A stretch of DNA of 64,000 nt from Chlorops oryzae. Its lineage: Eukaryota > Arthropoda > Insecta > Diptera > Chloropidae. The notes under the pieces are model-generated. The model was not told where the DNA came from. It made no database searches and saw nothing but the letters and a program-made list of their open reading frames with translations. Location of the stretch: contig CM035806.1 in assembly GCA_020466095.1 (NCBI GenBank), positions 11,568,724-11,632,723 on the forward strand. Reading direction: 5' to 3'. Below are positions 33,959 to 45,100 of this stretch, one piece after another (position 1 is the stretch's first letter; every line of letters starts with the position of its first letter). The position numbers and the translations under genes are program-made.

Positions 33959-34534
33959 TATAAAAACGTGAAAAATTATAGTAAATCGGAGAAATTAGTT
34001 TCTACGCTCCAAGTGTCCTATTTCACGCATTTCAAGTAATCAGTATCGTGTGGGAGAAATCCACGAGACACATGCGTGCAAGTGTACTCACCTACAGTGG
34101 ATCAAACTCAAAGAATATTCCATCGCAATAATTTATTGCTTTTACATTTTCTCTTTAGGTTTTGACTTTGTATGTTTATTTATTTTTTTTTTTTTTCAAC
34201 ATAAATAAGTATTCTTACCAATAATTTTTGAGGCAAAAGAAAGCCCCCGCCCCACTTTACCGGCTGAAAATGTAAAATTTTCGAATTTTCATTGAGGTTT
34301 TATTGGTAATTGAAATGATAGTATTTCTTTAACTAGGAACTTTTTAAAAATTTCAACCTTCTTCGCCTCTCCTCTTTATCATCTCTTGCATACTCATTAT
34401 TTCGCATTGAAATCTTTACTCTTATTTATACTTTATGAGCTGAGAGAGAGACACTTGTTATCACTCTTGTTAAATTATTCGAAATATCGCAAAAATTTTG
34501 CACTTCCGAAGGCAAATACGGACATGCTTTAAAA

Positions 34535-34935
34535 AAGAGCTGCAATCAGTTGTTCTGGCATTTACTTTGCATTAAAAACGGACATTTTTTTTTTTTGTGA
34601 AGTAAATCCGAAAATTTGGATGCAACCCTGCGCTTTTATTACTCTTCGATTACTTGCCAGCTCCAGTATAAGAGCCTATACTGAGATATTCAGTAAATAC
34701 TTGCACATTAGGAGCCAATTCGCTACAACGTCGTAAAGTGTGAGAGAGACAACTATATTGACGCTCCTTTAATTCTTCAAAGTATGCCAACAATTTAACA
34801 CCTTCGAAGTTGGTGTCATGATTTACTTTGAAAAATTTGCGGCAATTAGCTGTCCTGGCATTTACTTCGCATAAAAAATGGACATGCTCATTTCTATGGC
34901 GAAGTAAAGCAGGCAAGTCGCATGCAACCCTGCGC
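34535..34935. repeat. Direct duplication (~100 bp units)
   Basis: The block 'gcaatcagttgttctggcat', followed by 'ttactttgcat', 'cggacat' and 'atgcaaccctgcgc' (34541-34635), is repeated in diverged form at 34840-34936. A related AGTATAAG/CTCAGTATAAG motif is interspersed through 34670-35060. The spacing of about 300 bp suggests a tandem duplication that has since diverged. Confidence 0.55.
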
Positions 34936-35699
34936 ACATGATTACTTGACATCTCAGTATAAGCGAAAGTAAAGTATTTACTTCGAAGTACTTTTCAATT
35001 TTTTTTGCACGTATTTCTTATGGGCGCCTTACTTACTGCATATCTCAGTATAGGCTTTAAGCGAAAGTAAAAAAAATTTACTTCGAAGGAATTTTCGTTT
35101 TTGGTTTTTTGCATGTGTTTCATTTAAGCACTTCATCTGGTACATATCTGAGTGTAGTCCCTTAAATGTTGAAAAAAAATTTTAAAAAAATCTCGCTAGT
35201 AGTTGAAATCATTTCCACTGTTTAAATAATTCATCTACGACCTTCTTTACATGCAAGCCGCCATATTTGTTTATGAATTGCCAAACTCAGCGAAATTATC
35301 AATAGTGTCAGAGCAATGGGAAAAAGTTTGGGCAAAATTTTGTAAACAACTTTGACATTTTGCTCGGTAGATTTCGTGACGGGCCTTTAGCCTCCTTTGC
35401 ACTGATAGTTCAGGCCGTTCCAAGCCGGAAATCAAATCCCACTGCCCGTGCATGTATTTCGCGAAAATGCCGAATGCCGAATGCCTCCGTTTCTTCCTTC
35501 AAATTTGTCTTTTTTTTTTTTTTTTTGCTGACTCGAAGTAAATTTTGTTTCCTTCGGCATTCTGCAAAAATTTTGCAATCGACAGCGACAGGTACATGAC
35601 TACACTGAATGACTTATTACAGGGTGATTAAACACGTTTGTAGAGGATTAGATTGAACGATTAGCCATGATGAATATCAATTCTCTTTTATATTTCAAA

Positions 35700-35955
35700 T
35701 GCAGTCACTTTCATGTTTAAGATTTTAGAAAAAAAAAAAAAAAAAATTAATAAGAGGATATTTTTCCGTATGAATTTGCGCCATATAAATCTCATAGATA
35801 CGCAGCTAAAATAGGGCTCTGTGCGATTAAGAACCAAAAGCAGTTCCGACCCCAAAAACAAAACCAACAATATCTGTAAATCCTCTATGAAATTTTGTTC
35901 GATTTTAATTCCGGTTCCGTCAGCGTTCGGATTCTAGCACATGCCTGAATAATCT
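35700..35955. repeat. Dispersed element (family with GAATCCGATAGCTG ends), copy 1
   Basis: It shares 'gtgcgattaagaacca', 'cagttccgac' and 'ttttaattccggttccgtcagc' blocks with copies at 48262-48410 (partial) and 56958-57172 (most complete). This copy has lost a recognisable left end. Confidence 0.6.
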
Positions 35956-36859
35956 TATAACGAAAATGGGACTTTTTTGCGCAATATTTCGAAATTTAAT
36001 GAGTTTTTTTTTTATTATATATTATTATATTTTTTTATTATTGTTATATGTATATTATTCTATACATATTTGAACATTCAAATGGGAGGGGAGTTTTAGA
36101 TTTTTTTATTTTATTTATTTATTATTTTTTTTTTTGGGAAATTTATTGTTTAAAAAATCTGTTTTTTACGTTATTTGAATGAATAAAAATTTTTTTGGAG
36201 ACGTTGTGCCGCTTGCGACGGTTTCACATATTTTTATTGTCTATATCAGAAATACGAAGCACCCTGTAAAATGAAGCGTCGTAGCGGTCGTTGTTGTTCT
36301 TGTTGTTTTAGATTGTTTGCATACGTTTATTTGTGGGTGTATGAGGAGCTGCCCGTGCAGTGCTGTCTGTGTGTGGTGTGCGTGCGTCGAATTGTTGCCG
36401 AATGCCCGAGCCCAAGAGGACTAGGACTTGATGGTTATGCATTTTTTTCTCAGTACGATTTTTGGCGAAACTGCAGCAAGATGTGGAAAAAGGCGGTGGT
36501 ATAAAGCGCTTTATAGAAAATCGCTTTCCTTGTTTTTTTTTTTACAGTGTAGCCAAATATTTAGCATATAGTATAGATCTCTCTGTGTGTTTGTGCGTAT
36601 GTAGTTGTTTTTGAAATTATCATAGAGAAAAGAAAATATTAAACTAACCAACAGGAAGCGCGGAATCTCTTCTCATTGCGATCGATTTGTATTGTAAATA
36701 GTCAAAAAAAAAAAACAAAAAAAAAAAATCGAAATTGAGGAGAGAAGAGAAGAGAGAGCGCCTTCAAAGAAAGCTCTCATGAAAAAACAAAATTTGTAAT
36801 TTCTTTAAGCATTGTAAATAGCCTCTCCATATTGATCGAAACATCATAGTGTATTTTCA

Positions 36860-37607
36860 ATGTCCAACGAGATCGTTACGTCTCCGAATAATATTGAGAT
36901 GGCAACCCTGGGAGCCGTTACAGCCGTAAACGTTAACGAAAATATAAACGAAATCGGAAACGATGATGAAAATGTACTGGACGAGGAACAGGTAACATCT
37001 AACCGCCCGCTCGGCTGGCTGTCTGTCATCAATCCAATCCATACCATCTCTTTTTTGTAAGAAAAAATTAGAAAAAAAACAAAAAAAAACAATCTCAGAC
37101 AAGAGACAACACACAAGCCGATATCCCCGTGCGCCCAACCGCAACCGTAACCGTGGATGGGCGAGCTCGGAGGCTCGGGCTCGCATGAATTATAGTGGCA
37201 TCCCAGTATTTGAATTTGTCATTTTGTACCTATATTTGTATACCTATGTGTATTTTTTTGTCCTCTAGAATTGTGAATTTTTGTGAAGTGCGTAGAGGCT
37301 TGCCATTTTGCATGGGACTTCGGTTGTCGGGAATGCAATTTTGAAAGGCACAACGGGTAGTAGTATGCTTAAAAACTTGGCTAGAGCGCATGTGGATAGT
37401 TAAGAGACCAGCACATAGCACCGATGCATGTGCCCGATGCACCTTTTCAAATTTCAAATTCACACTTACGTCTCACCTGATTATTGCTCTCTTTCTCTTT
37501 CTCTTTCTCTTTCTCTCTAACTCTAACTCTATCTTTAGCTAATTCTCTGTCTCTTTCTCTCTCTCTGTCTTATTCTCTCTTTCTCTTTCTCTATCTTAAT
37601 ATCTAAA

Positions 37608-37646
<39 letters not shown>

Positions 37647-40600
37647 GCGTCTTTATTGATCGCATCATATTATTCTCATACCATCTGCGATGTTTTTATG
37701 CCTGTGATTCTCAGATAAACTCGCAGTTGAAAATGAAAACCGGAGCCGGCGAAGGGGGGGATGACGATTTCGATGTTTGGATGAAATCGCGTCAGCTGGT
37801 CAAACCCGAAGATCAGCTCGAATTGACCGAAGCGGAACTTGGAGAAGAAATCACCAAAGTTCTAACCCCGACCAATACCAATGTCATTCAAAACTTAGTC
37901 GTCTACAGTTTCAAGCAGGGAGCTTTTGTTAGGGTATGTACAAAAAAAAATCTTTCAATAAAGAAACACATACAATAGGTAAAATATATTCTCCGGTTGA
38001 ATTATTGTGTTCAGGTACCGCCAGCAGGGAATACGGTAACGTTATTAAATTTCGAAGGTCATGCTTTGCACCTTGAATCGGACGAAGCGAAGGATCAAAT
38101 TGAAGAAACTGGAGATTTGGGTAAGGCAAAACAATTAAACCATAAGCCGCCCAATTGCTAGTCCGGATCTATAAACATCTTCTCTTTTGCATAAAAAGGC
38201 TATCCGCTTCCCTTACCGCAAGGGTCCTTTATCGAAATGCAGGAGTCGCGTGCAGAACTCGACGTTGATGAAGAAGGTGAAGAAGGGGCTGAGGAGCCAA
38301 CAAAAAAACAAGAAGTGATCGAAACCGAGGAAGCTGAAGAAATGGGCGAAGAAGAAGCCGACGAAGAACGAAAAGTCGAACAAGAAGAACAACCTGATGC
38401 CGATGAGGAAGTAGCCGAGGAAGCCACGAAGGTCGTTGTGCCAGCTTCTTCGAAAAAACGTAAACTAATTAATCAGTTTAATTTTTGCGAGAGAGCCGCA
38501 CTTACATTTACCTTTCCCAAGCGAGTAAGTTAAGTCAAGACCCCCCCGATATCAATCAAATGTAAATTCTCTCATTAGAGCGTCGACACACAAACGATTC
38601 CGCCACCACGATCCCAGTATGGTGGAACAGTTTTGCAATGGGTAATTTTCGATGCTTATACAGAAGACTATGAAAATCAGCAAAAGGAGCTCGCAGAGAA
38701 GAAGGATGATAAAAAGCATGGACAGCAAACACAGCAGCGTAAGACAGAGAAAAAGTCCAAAGATGAGAAAACGATCGAAGCCGAGGAGCTAAATCGAAAG
38801 TATTTGAAATGTTGGCAGATACTCGAGCGTATGGTCAATCAGAATATTTTTGATGAAATCGCAAATGACTATCGTTACTATGAGGATCCGGCCGATGAGT
38901 TCAGAGAAGGTGGCGATGGCACTTTGCTGCCACTTTGGAAATTCCAATATGAACGCTCGAAGAAACTAAGTGTAACCGATTTATATTTCAATCCACAATA
39001 CTACGATCTGTTTGCTGTGTGCTTTGGATCACGTAAGTGGGCCATGAACCATCTCCTCCTGTCTTTTTTCTCTCTCTCTCTCTTTCTTTCTTTCCCTCCC
39101 TCTATCTCTCGTTCTCTCTCTGATGGGGCTTAAAGTGTTCTGTGTTTTAAATTTCAGATGACTTTACGAAACAACCGAGCGAGGGCTGTCTTTGTTTGTT
39201 CACGATCAAGAATCCATCTTATCCAGATTATATAAGTGGGTTACAGCGATTGAAACTACTATTAATTTTTCTTTACCTCATTTATATTCACTTTTCTTAT
39301 CTTTTTTTTTATATACCCTTTATTTTTTCATACATATATTTTAATTATTTTGTTTCATTCATATAACTACGATCCACTATTTATTTCTTACATACACTTT
39401 TCTTTTTGTTTATTTTAATTATTATTGATAATTTTATCTAGTTTTTCAAGCGATTCTCTTACTTGTCGGCATTTTTATTTTTGTTTTCTATCTACTGTTT
39501 GTTTTTAATTGTTATGCTCTTCATTTTGCAATATTTCTCTTATACTGTTTTCCTAATCCGATTCGCTTCATGGCGTGTTTCTTCAGCACCATACATATAA
39601 ACCTAAACTCTTTTGTGCTAACAAATTTTCCAGTCATGACGGGCAGCGGTGTTATGTGCTGTGACATTCATCCGAAGTATCCATTTCTGATTGCCATCGG
39701 AATGCATGATGGTAACGTTGGCGTCTACAATCTCAAAGAAAATCCTCGAGAGCCATTATACCTTTCGGTAGGTGTGAATTCGAAGCATGGTGAATCGGTA
39801 TGGGAGATCAAATGGGGTCCGGACATGGTCGATGGCGAGATCAATTTCTATTCGGTTTCGGCAGATGGACGAGTCTTCAATTGGGTGCTGATGCAGCATA
39901 AATTAGCATTGACAAATATAATAACGCTATATTTAGAGGATAGAATAGTCGATGGACCCGACGGCACCGAACTTCGCTTGCGCAGCTGTGGATCGTGCAT
40001 GAAATTCCATCCAACGAATCCAGAAATCTTTCTAATCGGCACCGAAGAGGGATCAATCTATAAATGCAGCATCGCATTTAGCTCCAAATATCTAATGACC
40101 TATGAGGCACACAATCTCTCAGTGTATCGCATCGATTTCAATCGTTATAATTCGAATATTTTCATATCGTGCAGCGGTGATTGGCGTGTTAAAATCTGGG
40201 AGGACATGCGTCCCGATCCATTGTTCATATTCGATCTAAACTCTTCTGTTGGCGATGTCAAATGGGCACCCTACTCCAGTACGGTCTTTGCGGCGTGCAC
40301 AACCGAGGGCAAAGTTTATGTCTACGATCTGAATGTTAACAAATACAAGCCAATATGTGTTCAGGCGGTCGTACCCAAACGGAAAAATAAACTTACAAGA
40401 TTGGCATTCAATGAGAAATTACCCTTCATCGTTGTTGGGGATGATAAGTGAGTGTTTCCCTATAGAAAAAAAAAATATATATATATATGTACTTAGATCT
40501 ACAGGTCAGGTCAGGATTAATTGGTGGCGTTATTATTTTATTATCAATGTATTTGCAGGGGTACAACAACCTCATTGAAGCTTTCACCGAATTTACGTCT

Positions 40601-40742
40601 GATGGTGAAACCACCGAAGAAACAACTTTATTTGGATCAGACTACTTTGCAGGTACAAAAATTGGACAAACTACTTTCTCTGGTGCGCGAATTACCCGAA
40701 GGACAAGTCGTACAGGATACGACCACAACTGTACAGAGCTAA
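36860..40742 (+). CDS. Axonemal dynein intermediate chain 1 (DNAI1)
   Basis: Eight exons: 36860-36991, 37715-37933, 38015-38120, 38199-38524, 38579-39032, 39158-39235, 39634-40447 and 40559-40742. All junctions are GT-AG and phases agree, giving about 770 residues. Conserved family blocks appear in order: PEDQLELTEAEL, KKRKLINQFNFCERA, DTQTIPPPRSQYGG, WQILERMVNQNIFDEIA, then the WD40 part with MHDGNVGVYNLKENP, CSGDWRVKIWEDM and DLNSSVGDVKWAPYSSTVFA, and a C-terminus LDKLLSLVREL. A glutamate-rich acidic segment (exon at 38199) is larger than in human DNAI1. The protein anchors the outer dynein arm in motile cilia and flagella; in Drosophila the homologue is, I believe, Dic61B. An alternative start exon may lie at 29031. 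Confidence 0.93.
37485..37645. repeat. (CT)n/(TTTCTC)n pyrimidine microsatellite in DNAI1 intron 1
   Basis: Imperfect CTCTTT units grade into a pure CT run (37611-37638), ending about 75 bp before the exon at 37715. It contributes to a very long polypyrimidine stretch upstream of that acceptor. Confidence 0.9.
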
Positions 40743-42138
40743 GGATTTTCTTTTTTTTGAAGTTTCTTATTTCCGTCTTCCTTGTCATATATTTTTCATA
40801 TATGTATTTTGTATGCAGACAGGATATTTTCTTGTTTTGGAATTTGGGGGGAGCGATCAACATCAATTCTATAATTGATAAGGGGAAAAATTAAAGGTCA
40901 ATTGTATGATAAGCTATGCTTTTATTCAAAAAAAAAAAAAATTACTTTTAATACATATGTATGCATGATACTTAAAAATTTTGAAAAGTTAGGACGTTCT
41001 TATAAGTTGGAAGAAATATTTTGGACGCCGTGCCTCAGGTATTTAATCAAAATAGAAACGGGCACAATAATGCAGGAAGCCTGTCCTTATTCCACAATAA
41101 TTTATACATCTTATGACAGACTCATAAATAATAATTACAGACCCGGCGACAAGTTGACACTATCCAGAACAAGTATTGTTGCAACAAAACTACCCGAAAA
41201 TTATAATAGAAAAATTACCGCTACATGAATCGTTGAACGGATAGGTAGGTCAACCATGTAAAGACTATTTTTTAAATCCATCAGCTGACATCATTTATGG
41301 AGAAGGAGAATGTAAACGGAGGTGAATGTCAGCCAAAAAAAAAAAAAAGCATAGACAATACACTAAGAATTGTTCAGAGCGAGTCAATCGGTACAAAAAT
41401 TGACCGGGGAATTAGTTTCCATTTATTTATTTATTTATTTAGACTTTATGACTTACAATATTTTACGAAGATCAGCATAAAAATAACACAATAAATACTA
41501 AATGAAGACTAAAAATCATTTCAAGCGTAAGCACTTGCGCGAGGAATCAAACAAATTTGAGTATCACAAAATCACAGAAAAAAATTTAAATACAACCCTG
41601 ATTTTCTTTCTCAGCCGACCGTCCGTACGAACGAAAATCCCCTTGGCAACTCTGTCAGCCCGATTCTGAATATACCCGGCGAACGAATTCCCGGGGAATT
41701 TACTTTTCTTGAGACTAAAATTCTCCTTTTTTAAATAGATAGCGTAAGGAGAATTGTGGTTATGGGTCAAATACCCATTCCCCGTCAGAATTCTTCCCCC
41801 AAATAAGTATTTAAGAAAGAAGAAGTTTACTCTCGAGAAAAGAAAATTCCACGGGAATTCGTTCACCGGGAACATCCAGAATCGGACTGTGTATATGACT
41901 CCGTGAATGATCACGCACTCTCACACGTGAGAACACAGATAGAGCTGTATCAGAGTGCCTTCTAAAAAATCAACTACAGTCGGTTACAATTCCTCAAAAA
42001 TAAAAATAATAAAAATTTATAAAATCCATAAAAAGAAGACCAAGAACCTCTAAAAATCGTGTATCCGTAATAGATCGTACCTCAATACATATATATGTAT
42101 ATATATGTGTAGATGTTTAAATTTGCAGAGGCAACGCA
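40743..42138. other. Convergent intergenic region between DNAI1 and FKRP
   Basis: The two genes point towards each other here. No coding sequence is supported. It contains the MITE at 41656-41889, short poly-A tracts (40929-40940, 41335-41348) and an (AT)n/TATATG stretch (about 42088-42110) just past the FKRP stop. Confidence 0.5.
41656..41889. repeat. CAGCCC-family MITE, copy 1 (234 bp)
   Basis: The left end is CAGCCCGATTCTGAATATAC and the right end is the inverse of CAGTCCGATTCTGGATGTTC, followed inward by matching 'gaattcccg..gaattt(a)ctttt' and 'actaaaattctcc' blocks. TGT flanks both sides. The same family occurs at 43639-44265, 58225-58420, 58539-58775 and 60563-60775, plus a single end at 1597. 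Confidence 0.85.
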
Positions 42139-45100
42139 CTACGTTATGTTCTTGAGCTCCAGGAACTCGGCCACATTATTGGGGCACATGACCTTTCTTC
42201 CCAAAAGCAGGACCGTCGACATCGGGTGCAAAAAATCAGCGGAAAATGTCTTAGCCTTCGTACCGAAGAATCCGCTCGGACTAACCTCATTCCCATTGAT
42301 CTCGAATGGCAATAGATTAACCCCAATTTGATTAATTTTCGAGAATTGAACATGATAATAGTGTCCATCGGTGGCTTTGATCCAATAGAATCCTTCATTA
42401 TCGATATGGGGTTTATTCTGTGACTTCTTCAGCGCATTCGATCGCTCCAGATCGTTAACATTGAAGCTCAGATCAATGTCATATGCATTCGGTGAGAGTT
42501 GATTCGTTTTGATTGCCGTTCGCAGGGCCTGATTATCGAGCCAGTATCGAATGCCAACGTTCTCGAATTCCTCGAGAACATGATTGAACGTGGACTTGAG
42601 CTTATCGAGACAGCACGGTGGCGTATGCCGCCCAAGGTATATATAATACGGACGATTGTCATAGACGGTGCCAATGCAGGATTTGCTCATACGATCGCAG
42701 CCGATCAAATCAATTTCGGTGACTTGTGGTAACGAGAAATTCGAGGATGAGAATTGTGTGTCCAGAACAAGATTATGTTGGGGGCCGTTTTCACCCTTCG
42801 GTTCAGTCTTTAAATTGATTCGGTGCGATCGGCGCACGATGCGCTTTATTTGCAATTCTTTGTACATTCTTTTGAATTCGCGGCGGCGAACTTCCAATCG
42901 CCGCTGCTTCGTATGATACGACGCGAAGAGTGTGCGGCCATTTTGAAATGATTGCGAATAAACGAAAGTCTGTCGGCAAAGCAAAAAGCAAAAAGACGAA
43001 GAAGAAGAAGATGAAGAATGTATAAAGAAGAATTTTCGAACTATAAATAGAACTCACCTGTATTTTAGCAACTTTAGCCTGGATATAGAACATTTCGGGA
43101 AATGGTGAAGAGAAAGGATCCGGCATTGATCTCAGAACTCCAATATCTACCAAAATGGCATGCTTTTGCAGGTACTGTCCAGCAAAATAACGAGTGAATG
43201 TTAACGGGAGAGAACGGAAGACACAGATAGAGATAGAGAGAGGGAGTGAAATTTTAATTAACCCTTTAATGCCACATTTTTTTTTCAATGAAAATTTCAG
43301 ATAAGACTATTTTCGGGTAGAATCTGAAATTATTTTTTTTTTTTTTGGTAATTTGTTCGAAAAAAGTCCGTCTAGATACGGAACCAGCAATTAGAGGGTT
43401 AAGTCCTTAATGATCAAAATAGAGTCGAATTACGATTATGTGGATATCCGATTATTCAGACTCATTCTTCACCACTCTAATTACCGAATCAATCGCAAAT
43501 TATTTCCAACGAAAACTTTAACCCTTTCATAACCGATGTTTTTAAGGATACAAACTTTATTTTAAATGTTTCGTTTGTTCCGGCTCAAATAATGCATCTT
43601 AGAGAAAACTTCAAAAAAAAAAAAAAAAAAAAATTCCTCAGCCCTATTCTAAATGATTTTTCCCCGGGAATTTTTTCCCTAGAAATTTTTCTTCTCGGAA
43701 AAAGAAAGTGTTCTAAGCATCAATAAAGAAAAGAATGTGATGACCTTTGCATAGGCTCGATTTAGACTAGGCAATTCTGATTGAAGAGTTTACCACGTAC
43801 ATATCGCACCCTGCCAACTAAACTGACACAACTCAGAATTTCTGAAATTCGAGTTATGCTATGAATCTTGTTCCCAAGTCACCCGTCTACCTGCAGGAAA
43901 AATTCCATTCCATTTTTCTCATTATAAAAGGCCGAAAAAAGCCGTAATGTCTTTTTTCCTGCTTTGATCGACACTGCGACGAATTTTGTTTTTCGCGTTT
44001 TCTGAAAAATGGCAAATTTTGAGTTGTGCCACTTTAGTGGACCGGGTGCGATATGTCGGCAAGTAGGCGACGGCGAGTGGAATTGAGCACCTCATCGCCC
44101 ACAAATATGGGCGCAATCAGAATTGCGTAGTCTAAACCGGACCATAACAACGTCCTAGATTCTTGCTCCCTTTATATTCCCTTCCCAGTGTGCTTAGGAA
44201 GGAAGGAGGGAAATTTTTTCATATCCGTGCGGAAAAATTCCCCGGGAATATTAAGAATCGGGCTGATAGTCTGAAGAAAGAAAAGAAAAATGGCCGAAGA
44301 CAAGACAAGATGTAAGGAAAGGTTATTACTCATCTGTAGTTAACTGAAAACACTCGAATGTGTCCCACAATGTGTCCTCGGCAGTAATGAAAGGGTTAAA
44401 TCTCAAAATTTAATGAACCTAATTATCTTTTTGTGCCTTTTAAATTACAGTAGTTTCGCTATATAAGAAACTCGTATAGAAGAAAAACCCGCTTTTAAGA
44501 AACTGTTTACCAAAACCAAAAAACTCTTTTTGTATGGAAAAAATGTTTATATAAGAAACTTGGTTTTTATCAAAAATTTAACACCCCTATTTTCAAATAT
44601 CGGTAGTCGATATAAGAAACAATTTTCTTATAAACGGTTTTTTTTTTGTATAAGAAATAATTTTCTTATAAACGGATGCTTATATAAGAAAAAACCAGAT
44701 ATAAGAATGGAATTATTTGGAAAAATCGACTTTCTTATATAGCGAAACTACTGCACGCAGAGAAAAAATATCACATAGCCAATTATATTTTGCAGGGATT
44801 ACATATGTAATTGGGTATGATGCAATTATATTTTCATAATTGCGTCCAATTATATTTTTCATTGCCTCCAATTATATAATATATGTAATTGTATCAATTG
44901 ATAAAAAAAATAATTTCAATTACATATATAATTCCGTCCAATTAAATATATAATCGGCTGCAATGATGTATGTAATTGTATCGAATTATATACATAATTG
45001 CGTCTAATAAAATTTGTGATCCCCTGCAATTTAAAATAATTTCTATATAGCAATATAAAAAGGGAAATTCTCCACGATTGGGCGGAATATATTTCACCAC

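Larger units (their letters stand above)
29082..36859. other. Long 5' interval of DNAI1, mostly repeats
   Basis: No strong coding exons on the plus strand. It contains the long repeat at 30480-31393, a possible minus-strand gene (32095-33217) with a hAT MITE, poly-T runs at 33861-33881 and 33920-33957, a direct duplication at 34535-34935, and GT-rich sequence (33575-33610). A polypyrimidine acceptor (36533-36546) precedes the 36860 start, so 36547-36859 may be 5' UTR. Confidence 0.45.
43522..44395. repeat. Outer piggyBac-like element of a three-level nest
   Basis: The ends are CCCTTTCATAACCG and the inverse of CCCTTTCATTACTGC, with TTAA on both sides (43518-43521 and 44396-44399). TTAA targets and CCCT ends point to piggyBac-like MITEs. 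The element has been split by a CAGCCC-family MITE (43639-44265), which is itself split by a third element (about 43755-44144). Lies in FKRP intron 1. Confidence 0.75.

Noticed and set aside
35271..35453. 60-residue minus-strand frame (MHGQWDLISG...)
   Set aside because: No homology, no splice sites in the right places, and located in repeat-rich DNA.
38200..38427. Ser-rich minus-strand open frame opposite the DNAI1 Glu-rich exon
   Set aside because: Shadow frame of the acidic GAA/GAG codons of DNAI1.
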